Assembly: GCA_029379385.1 (NCBI GenBank)
Contig: CM055612.1
Coordinates: 1,612,001-1,676,000, forward strand
DNA length: 64,000 nt
From: Quillaja saponaria
Lineage: Eukaryota > Streptophyta > Magnoliopsida > Fabales > Quillajaceae
Direction of reading: 5' to 3'
Below, one piece after another: positions 47,255 to 59,960 of the stretch (its first letter is position 1; the number at the start of each line of letters is the position of its first letter). A program made the position numbers and the translations under genes. A model generated the notes under the pieces. The model did not search any database and was not told the DNA's origin. It saw nothing but the letters and a program-made list of their open reading frames with translations.

Positions 47255-50200
47255 TCATTGAACTGCTTTGCTTAGCAAACTGTTTGATGAAGGTGAGCTT
47301 TGTTCACTTAACCATGGGTCTTGCACAGAAAATGGTGAACCATCATTCGACCTTTCCCTTGAAATCAAGGTAGCGATTTCAGTCTTTAGACTTAAAGACC
47401 CTTGATCCTCTATCCCAGCCTTATTCACTGTCACATTTAGTGGTTTTTCACTTTCATTAGAAGAAGAAGAGGTAGAGGACAACTCTGAAGCTGTAAAATT
47501 GTTTTCTTCAGAAATACTTGTCCATCTACTCAACCTGATATTCTCTAATTCAGCTGCCACTTCCATTATTGAAGGCCTCATGTCTCTGTGGAATGCTAGG
47601 CATCTAAAAGCCAACTCAGCTACTTTATGCACTGAGGAAAGTGTCCAAGCATCAGTATGTAGCTCAATGAATGGGTCTATAATCTCGTCCAACAGCCCTT
47701 TTCCAATCCTGTCAGTAGCAAGGGAAGCTAAATTTACTTCGTTTTGGGGTCGTGAAAAATCCACCACTTTGAATGCTGTTATGATCTCAACAAGAACAAC
47801 GCCAAAGCTGTACACATCACTTTTATCAGAGAGATGAAAGTCCTGATGGTATTGGGGATCAAGGTAGCCAGGAGTACCTTGTGGGGCAGTTGAAATTTGA
47901 GATATTTCAGTCATACCAAGTCTAGAAAGACCAAAATCAGCTACTTTGGACCTGAAATTATAGCCCAACAGTATGTTGCTTGACTTAATATCTCTATGGT
48001 ATATTGGGGGATTAATGGCAGAGTGGAGATGTGCAATGGCTTGAGCAGTTTCAGTGGCAATTGTGAGCCGAATTGGCCATGGAAGTCCATCTCCTCTCTC
48101 CCTTTGTAGATGTTGACATAATGTTCCATTAGGCATGAATTCAAAGACTAGGATTTGTTCACCATATTCTATGGAGCAACCCAAGAGGCGGACTAAGTTT
48201 GGGTGGCTGACTGATGAAAGGAGCTTGATCTCATTCATTACTTGCTCAATGCTGTCAGTATCTCTATGTTTGATCCTTTTTATTGCAACCCATTCATCAT
48301 TGTGAAGTTTTCCTGCATAAACTGTACCATAAGCCCCAGTTCCTAGCCTTTGTTCCTCTGAGAAGCTATTTGTGGCTCTCTCAATTTCTTTGTAGGGATA
48401 AATAGGAATGCTGCAGGTGCCAGTGGCTTGGCATAACCGAAGTTTAGTGCTTTTTCTGGCTTTCATTTTGGAGCGTCGTCGGCGAATGTAACAACATAAT
48501 AAACCCAAACTGATCATTAGAGAAACCCCAGCAACAATTCCTGGACAAATAATTTACCAGATTTTGGTAACCAGGCTAAGTTTTTCTATTAACTAATAAT
48601 ACTTACATCAATTTAACGAAGCAAACTGGGCAAACGGCAGAAAAGCATGTCATTATTGAGATGGACAAGTTACCTCCAATTATGACAACGATTCTGACTG
48701 TTTTTCCACATTGGCCAAACATGTACTTCTCGGGGGGGCATGAAGCTGTTGGGCAACAAAATAACACGGAATTATTATTTAGCAAAAACACAACTTATTT
48801 ATTGTCAAATAGATAAGAAGACAAAAGTAATCTTCTTAAATTAAATTTAATAAAACTTATCAATGGTTCTGATCCTTCGTATTGTATCAATTTTTAATTC
48901 AGTTTTTTAAGAATTTTTTAACTTAATTTTACCTTTCAAGATTTAAAATTGATAAAACATTACTGAAATACTAAATTGAAAACTAAAATAAAAAGTAGCT
49001 AAGCCATTTAATAATTTTAAATTTCATATAATACTACACCCCTAATTATACCTTCTAATTTTTCCTTTTTTCTCCAATTTCTGATTTTTTCTCACCTACT
49101 TCTTCCTAATTACACTCTATTATTTCAACTTTTTACTAAAAATTTAAAGTTTTAGTAAAGTTTTGGGAAGATTTATCTTTTCAAATTTTTTGTGAATTAA
49201 ATTCTCTAAGAATTCATATTTGTAGCATTTTTTATGAATTAAATTCTCTAAGAATTCATATTTATAGCATTCTTTTATGTCATTCATTTTATTTTAAACA
49301 CGATTTCTTATTTTATTTTATTTTTCAATTTTAATTATGACTGTCATCCACATTCTTTAGAGAAATTGATATGAATTATGAAATTTATTTTTAGTAAAAA
49401 TATTGCATTGATATTATCTATGAATATAATTTTTTTATTCAATTAATTTGAGAAATGACTCCTTTTTTTAATAGGTCGTTTCTCAAATTAATTTTATAAA
49501 TAATTTTATTGAGAAATGACTTATCAAGAGGTAGATTTTAAGAGAGCTAAACTGAGAAAAGAAAGAAATAGAATTGTTAGTGAAAAGTGGCAGTAATAGT
49601 GTACAATTAGAAATAAGTGGGTGAGAGTAATATTATTGTAATGTAAAAAAAATAAAATTAAGTGCACGAAAAGTGGACAAAATGACAAAAAATATAAGAC
49701 TATTTTGTTTTCACTTTTCATTTATCCTATAAACATTGTGTGATTCACATAAGCATTACTTTATTATAAAATATTAATAATTCTATGTTCTTTACTCAAA
49801 ATTTTGATGTAGATTATAAAAATTATTAAACTTATTTTTAGTTTTGATAAATAATAAATGATAATATAAAATGGTAGACATCTTTAATTAATTTTAATTA
49901 TTTATTTATTTAAAAAAAAATCAAACCATAAAATAATAAATGGAGCAAACATGCTTGACCACTAACTAGGCTAATTCATTTTAATTGAATATTAATCATT
50001 AAATAATATAATTAGTTAAAATTAAAATAATTAAATATTTTTTTTCTTCTTACATAAATACATTACTCTTCTAATCACTAAATATAAATGTATATGATTT
50101 ATTCAAAAATTAACAATTAGGTCATTTCTAAAGATATTTTGACCAAAAAAAAATATCGTTATCAAATTGATATTCTAAAAAATTATAAACAATTTCTTAC

Positions 50201-52153
50201 GTAGATAATTCTTTTTCAATTCCTTTGATATTAAATTTAGGTCCGCCAAGGACAATTACAAAGGAGAGAAAAAACAAAAGGTAAAATTAGGAATGTAATA
50301 TTATTTAAGATTTATAATTATTAAATTATACTTAATGAATAATATTTCTATCTTATTATCTATTTAAAAATAAATAAATAAAATGTATTTTAAACTAAAA
50401 TAAAGTTGAGAATTCATTTACCTTATAAAAAACATCACCAAATAATAGCTAATACATGTCGTTGTGGTCCACAACTTAACAAAGACTCGTATTAGCTACT
50501 ATTAGGTGAAGAATTCCCTTTCTTGCAGAGCACATACTCTTCTTTATCCTTTTGCTAAATGTCCATGTCTTATACTCGACAAAAAGACAACATATCCAAC
50601 AAAAAAAGGGTCCATTATTGTTTAAATTACGACATGCATAATTGACTATTTAGGCTAATTGATAAGTTAGGTTGACTTTAGAGTCCTAGAAAATGATGAT
50701 CCAGTCCAATACATTGAGGGCCACTAATTAAATCTGTTCCCTTTCTAAATTTGGCAAAAGAAGAAATATGAATACAAGTATATCATATAGTGCTACACAT
50801 TTTTACACAAAGTTAACTCCTTTCACATTATCTTGTTGTTTATGAGAAAGAGTTATTCCAAAATCAAACATTTATCATTTTCTTGAGAACAAAAGAAAAG
50901 AAAATTTTTTGGTTTTTGGTTTGATGAAACATCTGAATCATTAATCAGCATAGAATCGTGATATCAATATATATTTTTAAGAATTTATAATATATATTAT
51001 AATAATTAATCATGATTTTAATATTATTATAAAAATTTTTAAATTTTAATAATAATTATATTTATTATAAATTAAAAATATTACTACGTAAACTATAAAA
51101 AGTGTTACATAGATTACAAATTAATTAAAAGACAAAAAAATAAACAATTTCTTCTTGGTTTGTTCACCTACTGATTAAAATAGGGTAATTCACGTAGCAC
51201 TGCACTAGATTAACAAGTGATTTTCGTATCCTCATTATTAAAAATTTATTTTTAAAAGGCTAAAGGAACATGGTAATCATCATTGCACTACAAAGTCAAT
51301 ACAGAAATCACATTAAGCAATCAAAATTATTAACCAGGAAGAAAGATTATTGTATTGTTTAGAAAATAACAAATAAAAACTCACCAACCGCAACTGACCT
51401 TTCCGGCAACCGTTTCCGTCCAAATAGCCATCGCCTATGAAATCTTCCTTGCAACGGCACCGATATTTAGGCTTTCCGTCAGTCGCCGACAGGATTTTAG
51501 TACAATTAGCATCCTTTGAACACTGGCAGTCTCCGTAAAGCCAATAACCGAGCGCAACTACTCCGACCTCCAAGGACACACCCGACGCTGTAGCGGAACC
51601 ATTCCACAAATCATCAACCGATATGGAAGACAGAAGGTATTCGCATTGTCCTTTCTGCCAATTTCGTATAATTTACAAAACCACTCCCGGTGGTCTCCGA
51701 ATAGCAATTCAAATTTCCACTGCTGGAATCACAGTTCGGCGATTCAAAGTGAGTCAGTACCTTCGTCGCCGGTATCGTGCAATTAGAAACCGGCGAGGTA
51801 CAGTTCTGCAAAAGAATTGCGTTTCGTGAAGTAGGAGCGTAATTGGGGCCGAAGAGTCGGTCGAGACTATGAAGGAGTGGACGGTTACATTGGGCTTTGA
51901 TACTGATCGTTATGCTATTCGGATTAACGGATTGAACTGGGAATTCTCCGATTAAGATTTCATTTTTTTGGGTGCAATTTAGGCGGATTGGACATCCGGA
52001 TGAGAATCCGAACGGGTAAGGGAAGTGTTTGGCTGCTTGGTTTAGGCCGCATGTTTGGTAGCAATTCTGCTTTGCCTGGATTACTGTGATGAACTGAAAG
52101 ACAAACACGCCTAAGAGGCTGAGAAGAAAAAGAAATAGCTTCTTTATGATCAT
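47255..52153 (-). CDS. Wall-associated receptor kinase-like (WAKL14-like), frameshift in exon 1
   Basis: This is a plasma-membrane receptor kinase thought to sense cell-wall pectin. Three minus-strand exons (51399-52153, 48674-48745, 47255-48540) total 2113 bases, about 703 residues. Order: signal peptide (MIIKKLFLFLLSLLGVFVFQ); galacturonan-binding domain starting CYQTCGLNQAAKHFPYPFGF; EGF-like region with GDCQCSKDANC and CRCKEDFIGDGYLDGNGC; one membrane helix (GGIVAGVSLMISLGLLCCYI); basic juxtamembrane stretch; and a Ser/Thr kinase with LGTGAYGTVYAGKL, VAIKRI, YHRDIKSSNILL, VADFGLSRL and GTPGYLDPQYH. All catalytic residues are present, and the kinase is closest to Arabidopsis WAKL14 as I recall it. 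In exon 1 the frame breaks near 51650-51675: the upstream frame meets TGA at 51614-51616, while the CEYLLSSIS-VDDLWN continuation is in another frame. The 2653-bp intron 1 is AT-rich and empty of genes. Confidence 0.9.
49193..49276. repeat. 42-bp direct repeat, two copies
   Basis: GAATTAAATTCTCTAAGAAT followed by TCATATTT-TAGCATT occurs twice head to tail inside WAKL intron 1. Local slippage or duplication; no coding role. Confidence 0.8.
49441..49493. repeat. Inverted repeat (hairpin) in WAKL intron 1
   Basis: AATTAATTTGAGAAATGAC (49441-49459) is followed, 15 bases later, by GTCGTTTCTCAAATTAATT (49475-49493), its inverse with one mismatch. It could fold into a 19-bp stem. A further partial copy (ATTGAGAAATGAC) lies just downstream. 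Confidence 0.75.
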
Positions 52154-52492
52154 GGAATTGAGTTTGTTTTAGAAAATGAAAAGCTGGAATGGAATAATAA
52201 TTTGTGTGAGGATCAAACTAGGCTTAATAATATTTTTTTTCTTTTTCTTTTTAATTAAGCATCGGTGAGTTGGGTTTGTAAGTTTAAAATTTGGGTCTAA
52301 CTTTGATTGTTGACGGAGAAAACAATGGAATCTGTGAAGGGAGAATGGGGGAGTCGGAAGAGTTTCTTATCTCCACACATAGCTTTGTCTTCTTTTAAGT
52401 ACTTCTATTCAATAATTATGTGGACATGAAGTATTCGTTCTTTTCTTTATTTTTTATTTTTGCTTTGACGAATACAACCCATTTCCCGTGAT

Positions 52493-53630
52493 CTTCATAT
52501 TCGAGATGTCCTTCAAGTAGCTTTTAGGATCTAATTTGTAAGAGACGATTACGTGGCATATGAAAATTACAATACCAAATTCAGCAAGAGAATCCATAAA
52601 TAATAAACTGTAAAGCTAAAAGAAAATTTGAGACATAATCCAATTTAACTTTGGAGTTTTAACCTTCAAAAGATGACCAATGAGAGTGTGACATGTGTCA
52701 CATCAATGATGCCATAATTATAGCTAAGGTCTGTTACAATAATAATGTATTGATAATGTTGGTTGAAAAAATAGGGAGCTGATCATTATTGACTCGGGGT
52801 CAGATTGTTTGCTCACCTGGACTTTTATTGTTGCCCATTTGAGTCACTACACATAACAATTTTGCAAGGACTGTCAGTTGTTTGTTGGGTTGTGAAGTCG
52901 TTTTTTTGTGTTATAACTAGTGGACAATAACTGCTTCTATGTTGAAATATGATGAGCTTATCTGATGTCGCAGCCTCGTGTTAGAATATTATCAGTGCAA
53001 CATGAGTTGCCAATCTCTACATAAGGTTCGTTAGATTCATATAGTAATATAATTTTGCTGAAAAATAAGATGCATTTGTAGCTCGTGATGTGATGAGAAT
53101 ATTTATCATTGTTGCATCAGTTCGAGTTTGAAGATGTATTTGAGTTGCTAAATTTTATCAAGTAATACTTCATAATGGACAAGAAATTAATAAGTATTCG
53201 ACTTAGTCATTAGTTGACTCAAGGTTAAGCAAATTAGAAAGAAGGTATAACATATCTGGTATGATTAAAGAATTGTGTGGTGGTCGAATAGTTCTAAGAA
53301 TGGGTTTCATGGATGATATAAATGTTAAGAGTCAGATTTGACTCAACATATGATGTTTCAAAATATCCTTTACATAGCTCTTAAGATCTGACTCGCAAAG
53401 GGCGGTTATAAAATATGTGAAGACTCTGATACCAAAATCAATAAGATAGTAAAGATATAATATAGTTGTAAAAGGTATAAAAAATAGTGAGTGACAAAAT
53501 AATTTATATTTGGGGTTACAAATAATGGATTAGGGTGACCAATAAAAGTGTAACACATGTCATAACAATGATGAGACAATTATACAATATAACAATAATA
53601 ATGAGCAAACGACAATATTAATTATATTTT
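52493..53630. repeat. Diverged direct repeat pair, possibly an old LTR/TRIM remnant
   Basis: A segment of about 270 bp starting near 52493 resembles one starting near 53345. Both contain, in the same order, a CCTT-A-TAGCT-TTA-GATCT block, an AAAATT/TATGTGAA...AATACCAAA/GATACCAAA block, a GA-CCAATGAGAGTGT/GACCAATAAAAGTGT block, an ACATGT block and an ATGATG-CA-AATTAT block. CTCTGATACCA at 53434-53444 is the inverse of the TGGTATCAGAG motif typical of a methionine primer-binding site. No gag or pol frame is visible. Confidence 0.4.
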
Positions 53631-56468
53631 GTAGCTTACATTCTATGATTTGATATGCCACATATTATATCACGATTAAATAATACAAGTCTAATATTAT
53701 CACATTACAATACTTTTTGTTTTTATATGCTCTGCAGATATATGGGATTTGAGTTCTAACTCTAAATCATTATTTTAAAATCAATTGATAATCGACTTCA
53801 AAAATTAAACACTTTAGGTCCTTGGGTTAAAAATGTTTAGAGCATCACAAGCTGTTCAGTATGGAAAATTTAGCATTGTGGCGGCTAATGTTTGTACTTA
53901 ATTTCGTTTAACTTATTATTTATTTACTGCTAAGTTAGTTAATTTAGTAACGTCTAGTCTTTGTTGAGTGATAATGACAAATTAACAAGGATTTCATTGT
54001 TGATTAAGCGATGCCCTTATGACGACTTTCAATTCTTTATCCTTTTGTTTGAAAATAATAATATGCATCTGGAGCTGAACAGAAAGTTTTCCTTTGTTGT
54101 CGTTTTCGGATCCCGGAAATTTATGATTCCTACATCGTATCAAGACCGTTAAGCAAGATGGAGGATGGACACTAGGCAAAGAATTAAGATATTTTACAAT
54201 GAAAATGAAAGTCATGACGCAGTGGCTGCACTCAAACTAAAGCTTCAAATCCAATCCACAACCACAAGTCAACTCTCATCTGTTCAATAAATATCGGTAA
54301 AGCCGAGATTTAATCTCAAATTTTAAGTATAAAATAGGGAAAAAATTTATTAATTAAATTACTTGTCACATTTAAAAAAAAAATTATTTTTAAAAATAAA
54401 GCGAGAGAGTATAAGATATAGAAAATTTGAACAATTTCTCTCAAAAATTAATAATAATGAATTAATTTTTTATGTAAATTTAGTAGGTCATATCCAATTA
54501 TATAAACATTCAAAAAAAAATTATTCTGCAATTTATATCTCTATTCATTTATGAGATTATTTATCTCAATATTTGAATTTCAATCATGCTCATATTATTA
54601 TAAAAGTATTGTTTTTTAACTATTATATTCAATATTTGAAAATTGAAACCAATTTCGAAAATTAAATTGGACCAAAATATTAACAGGTTGAACCATTACC
54701 CAATGATATTTTGGATCAATTTGGACCATGAAACTATTTTAGTAGTTGTACATAAAGTCGATAAGAACTAAGATAATCATATTACTTGAAATCGATTTTA
54801 ATGATTGAATTAATTTTTTTTTTTTATGATATCTAAAATTTGAAAATTGAATTAGACTTTAAATATTTTAAATGGGTCACATGAATATAGTGATATGCAC
54901 TTAAATTTACTTTTAAAAAAACTAAATATTAAAATCTAAAACATATTATACATGATTAAAAATTAAAAATCCTAATTAATATATAATTTTTTAATTTTTA
55001 TAGGTATAATTATATTAAATAAATTTAGAACTTTTGTTTTTGGTTTCTCAAGTTACTAACATATAACATTAATATATTATTAATATAATTATAATATGTT
55101 TAGTATTATAAATTTTAAATTAAACATATTTATAAAATTATAAATTTAATAATTGGATTAATTACAGTTAAACCACTGATGTGAGAATTATATTATATAA
55201 TTCTAATATGCATAATTATAAATGTTGAGTGCCATGGACTTTATTTGTTGAAAACCCAACACATATGGCAAAAAAGGCCCAAATACTTTTAATGCACAAT
55301 AAATTTTGTTTATTCTAAAGTGGATAAAAGCATTATGAAAAAAATGTATTCTTTTGAACATTCTCACTATTTCAAAAAATTTAATTTGACAAAACGTGGT
55401 CACAGGAAAGATTTATGTTTCGATCCTTGTGCAAGTACTTCGTCTCCTGGCTGAACAGTTTGTCAATATAGAAAATGGTTTTAATAGTTTTTAATTTAAT
55501 TTAGCTTCTTTTAGGCCTACAAATAAAAAGGGTGTAGGGCCAGAAGCAGAATAAGAAAAGGAAATTAATAGTTGGGCTTAAATTAATTTGTAAGGCCCAA
55601 AAAACAATAAACTGTGAAAAACCCATACTAGCCTGTTGCTTACGTCAAACATTTCTTAAACAAAAACACTTATATGAAAAAAAAAAAAAAAAAAAAACCT
55701 TAAAATCAAGCAATTTATTTAAGACTAGAATCTATAGGAAGCAAATATTTGGACTACTCACAGAAAATGGAATGATAAAAAGTGAAAGATATTCTTATAT
55801 AGATTTGGATAGCCAAGTGTCACAATTATATAATAAATATATAATTGCACCTACCAATTAACCAGTATCGATCTTTTCCAAGATCTGTACGATTTTGTAG
55901 AAACTAAAACAAATAGCTCACACCAAATAGTGCTATGCACGTTACTAATTATTACAACAACTCTGTTCGACCTTCTAGATATGCCTCTATATATATTTTA
56001 TATATTATGAATGTAGAATTTGGATGTAAATATTTAATGCAAATATTACCTGTTGATTTTTCAATTTTTGTTCGCGAATATTATCACACATTTTTAATGA
56101 CTTTACATGTATTTGGCTAATAATATATAAAATAAAATGAATTAATAGATTTACACATACTTTAAACAATACATGATTACAAAGAAAAACAAAAGAAATA
56201 AACAAAATGTATCTTGTTCAACCATTTTCCATAACAAAAATCAGATTCAATGAACGAAAAGAAAAATCCGTACTGGATACATGTAGAAACAAACCATAAT
56301 ATCTTTAGCAACGATATGTTCTATTTTTGGGAAGGCAAGTAGGCAACGATGTCTTGTCTGTACAACCATGATTCGTCAACCTGCTTTGGTTACTGTACCG
56401 ATTACTGAATCCGGGGGAGCTTTGCTTCGTTGCGTCATGTAGGCGCTCGCACCTGTGTAGTGCTACAA

Positions 56469-56602
56469 CACGTGGCTGAAAATTATTGGTCTTATGGTGG
56501 CGCTGCTGCTAGTGTCATCAACTTGTGATGACCCACGTGTCAACCTCGCGTTTTCGAGCTTCAACTTCCGCTAGCTGCTGCGTATCAAGGACTCTTCACG
56601 TG
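56469..56602. promoter_or_regulatory. Cluster of three CACGTG G-boxes
   Basis: CACGTG occurs at 56469-56474, 56534-56539 and 56597-56602 inside a patch that is less AT-rich than the spacer around it. Such spacing is seen in bZIP/bHLH-controlled regions. The nearest downstream start is the WD40 gene 2 kb away, so the target gene is uncertain. Confidence 0.35.
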
Positions 56603-58433
56603 TCACTCTTTAAGTGGTGGTTAGTATGCACATTAAACGTCTACCACAGCAGCACTACAATTTCTTAACCGATTTTATTTTTTATTTTTATTTTTATCAA
56701 TACCATTTAACTGAACTATAACCTATTTTATAATAGTTCTTATAAATTGTAAGTATATAAAATTTTCTTATTTAATTTATAATTATTAAATAATCTCCTA
56801 ATCATTCAAGTATTAAAATATTCACCTTAATGTTTAAGAATATTTATGCATACTAGATTCTTGTTAAGTTAAATTAGTGCTTTTCAGCATTTGTCACTAT
56901 GAATGTTGATGCCACATGTCAATAAGATAAACGATGAGGACCCACTTCAGTAGCATTGATTTGGATTGAGTGGTTGATACATTTTATTAAGGCAACCATA
57001 ATGAAGTAAGAAGAAAGTCTACACTTGTACTTACCAATTAAGTTACCACAAAGTTGCCTTGTCTTGATAAATTGTTATTCTCTTTCACATTACCCATTTC
57101 CTAATTCGCCTAGGAATTTACAACATCAAGCAATGGACATTTCTATGCAATAAAAACATATTTTATGGTCTTCTTCATCACTTCAAAGCGCACATAATAT
57201 TTTGCTTGCTGAACAATAGCTCCTTTAATAAAAATCAGACTCAAACCTACTAATTTTTGTATTAGAATAAAATAATAAAATTACATTTTCACATTTTTTA
57301 TTTTTTATTCTTGAAAAAAACCTGTACAAATGCTTGGATTTCCACAAGTACTAACAATTGAAAGTCACCAAATAATTAACCAATCTGCATTAATTATTAA
57401 CTTCATTTCTTGAAGATCTATCACTCTCAATGATCAGCCATTTGTATTTACGTTTAGACTATATGAGAATCTGATGGACCACAAATTTACCTTAATTTAT
57501 GTATTGTACCAACTTTGCAAGACAATTGGAGAGTGAAAGAATCGTAATTTGTGTTAGCATCAAATTTATTCACATCATGAGCACAAAAATAAACACAACT
57601 CGATCGACTGCCGTTGATCATCATGTGAGTCTTAATTTGATGAGTGCTTGCCCATGTTGTAGAGTATAGTCTCCTAGCTAGGTGAAGTTATGATTGATAG
57701 CGATTTGCTCTTCCATTTTGCCTACTTTTTTTCTAGAATAGATAAAAGTTCTTTGTTCACATTTGGTACTCCCTTTTCATTCAAAAGAGAAAGAAAAAAT
57801 CATTTCAATTTTACAAATGAATTCATTCAAGTTAATCGAATCAAAATTAATTAATTAATTAATGACGTGACTATGATTATAAAAACAAAAATAAATAATT
57901 TTTTTTCGCATTCAAATTTTCATGTAAATATTTATTGAAGGAGATATCAAAACATTATGCTTTTCTTAGTCCAGCAAAAAAGAAGAAGCTGATAGCCAGC
58001 AAAGGACTTGGAATGTCTTGCTATTTTTTTCTAGAAGACAGACACAACAGCAGAATGCCTTAATAGCTTTTTGGAATCAAGAAAGAAGAAAGCAATATAA
58101 CCCAAAATGGACTCCATAATACCATGTACAAAGTTACTATGGCATTTGCTTATTGGATCGTCAAAAGCACGCGCTCTAATGATCTATTGAATTATTTACA
58201 GCAAAGAATGCCAGTAAAGACCATGGTTATAATTTAACAGATCAATCCAACATTCCCACAACTAATAAAACTAAAAACACACCATACATTTTACCGTCAA
58301 ACCCGGAATTTTAGGAATCTGACACCCAAAAAATCTTTCCACAGTAGCACGCAACCTCCAAATTAGTTACTCACACGTGTCAACATCATACGGCCACAAT
58401 TATTTTTGCCGTTATACCACCAACTTTTTATTA

Positions 58434-58441
58434 TTTATATA
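58434..58441 (+). promoter_or_regulatory. Possible TATA box of the WD40 gene
   Basis: TTTATATA lies about 190 bases before the start codon, followed by a pyrimidine-rich, less AT-biased leader. Plausible, but not unique in this AT-rich region. Confidence 0.35.
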
Positions 58442-58631
58442 CAGCCATACAGGCAGCCTCCCTCTACTTCTCCCGCCTCGAGTCTATTTTATATTCTCAA
58501 TTTGATTTCCTCTTTCACAATCCAACCAAACCAATCAATTATCAAATTTTCCTTCCTGTTTTCTCATTTTCAGGGAATTAATTTATTAAATTACCAAATT
58601 TTAATGTGAGAATAGCTCTGAGAAATTAATT

Positions 58632-59960
58632 ATGAATATGAGAGACGAAAGAGGAGCAGGCAGAATGTTTATGGAGGGTAACAGTAATCCACGGCCCAAA
58701 CACAGTAACGGCATGCATTCCGATCCCAATTTTTCTTCGATTGTGCCCGGAAACGATGACGATTACCCTATGCGAAATAGCAGCTCCTCCGCTATGAGCC
58801 CTGCATTTTTCGATCCCGGCCGAATGAGCGGTGAGGGTTCCCCGATGACTATGTCTCCATGGAATCAGACCACAACATCTCCGTTTACCAAATCTTCGTG
58901 GTCTCAAGACGAAGAGAATCAGCCTAAGAACTGTCTCATCGGTTCCCTTGTTCGTGAAGAAGGCCATATTTACTCCTTAGCTTCTTCCGGTGACCTCTTA
59001 TACACCGGCTCCGATAGCAAGAATATTCGAGTGTGGAAGAATATGAAGGAATTTACAGGATTCAAATCCAACAGTGGTTTGGTAAAAGCAATTATAATTT
59101 CGGAAGAAAAAATTTTCACCGGTCACCAAGACGGTAAAATTCGCGTGTGGAAAATCTCTCCCAAAAATCCTAGCATTCACAAGCGAGCAGGCACATTGCC
59201 TACATTGAAGGATATATTCAAAAGCTCGATTAAGCCGAGCAATTACGTGCAAGTCCGACGAAATCGTACAGCTCTGTGGTTCAAACACTCGGATGCGGTT
59301 TCTTGTTTGAGCTTGACGAATGATAAAGCCTATTTGTACTCAGCTTCGTGGGACAGAACCATAAAAGTTTGGAGAATCTCCGATTCCAAGTGTTTGGAAT
59401 CGATTCGTGCTCACGACGACGCCGTTAACTCCATCGCCTGTGGCATGGAGGGATTGGTTTTTACAGGATCGGCGGACGGAACAGTGAAGGTGTGGCGGGG
59501 AGAGGCACTTGGGAAAGTAACGAAACACGAGGCGGTGAAGACGCTTTTAAAGCAAGAGTGTGCGGTTACAGCAGTAGCGGTAAACACGTCCGGTTCGGTT
59601 GTGTACTGTGGGTCCTCCGATGGGTTGGTTAATTTTTGGGAACATGAGAAAGAGTTCTCTCACGGTGGGGTCCTGAGGGGCCACAAGCTTGCTGTACTGT
59701 GTCTAGGAACTGCAGGGAATTTGGTGTTTACTGGATCCGCTGACAAAACAATCTGCGTGTGGAAGAGAAACGGGTTAATCCACACTTGCTTATCTGTTCT
59801 AACCGGGCATTCCGGTCCGGTTAAGTGTTTGGCTGTGGAGGAGAATAAAGAAGCGTCGTCGAAAGGGGACAAACGGTGGACTTTATACAGTGGGAGCTTG
59901 GACAAGTCAGTTAAGGTTTGGAGCATATCGGAGTTGGCACATGCTTTGAATCAGATGTAA
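58632..59960 (+). CDS. JINGUBANG-like WD40 repeat protein
   Basis: This is a WD40 beta-propeller protein of the plant family that includes Arabidopsis JINGUBANG, a negative regulator of pollen germination linked to jasmonate control. Members act as scaffolds rather than enzymes. It is a single exon of 442 residues, the usual length for the family. A low-complexity N-terminus of about 95 residues (N, S, P, M rich) precedes seven WD repeats. Repeat ends are visible as IRVWKNM, IRVWKIS, IKVWRIS, VKVWRGE, VNFWEHE, ICVWKRN and VKVWSIS. Family-specific stretches include [19 protein letters not shown] and [22 protein letters not shown]. The ATG at 58632 is the first in frame; a second Met three codons on is an alternative. 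The gene is intact. Confidence 0.92.
   Translation: MNMRDERGAGRMFMEGNSNPRPKHSNGMHSDPNFSSIVPGNDDDYPMRNSSSSAMSPAFFDPGRMSGEGSPMTMSPWNQTTTSPFTKSSWSQDEENQPKNCLIGSLVREEGHIYSLASSGDLLYTGSDSKNIRVWKNMKEFTGFKSNSGLVKAIIISEEKIFTGHQDGKIRVWKISPKNPSIHKRAGTLPTLKDIFKSSIKPSNYVQVRRNRTALWFKHSDAVSCLSLTNDKAYLYSASWDRTIKVWRISDSKCLESIRAHDDAVNSIACGMEGLVFTGSADGTVKVWRGEALGKVTKHEAVKTLLKQECAVTAVAVNTSGSVVYCGSSDGLVNFWEHEKEFSHGGVLRGHKLAVLCLGTAGNLVFTGSADKTICVWKRNGLIHTCLSVLTGHSGPVKCLAVEENKEASSKGDKRWTLYSGSLDKSVKVWSISELAHALNQM

Larger units (their letters stand above)
52154..58631. other. Long spacer between WAKL and the WD40 gene
   Basis: 6.5 kb without a supportable gene. It holds the divergent promoters of the WAKL kinase and the WD40 gene, a diverged direct repeat pair (52493-53630), a block near 54600-54900 rich in ATTGGACC-type degenerate repeats, an A20 tract near 55679-55698, and a less AT-rich patch with three G-boxes (56469-56602). 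The open frames here are short and unlike any family I know. Confidence 0.55.
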
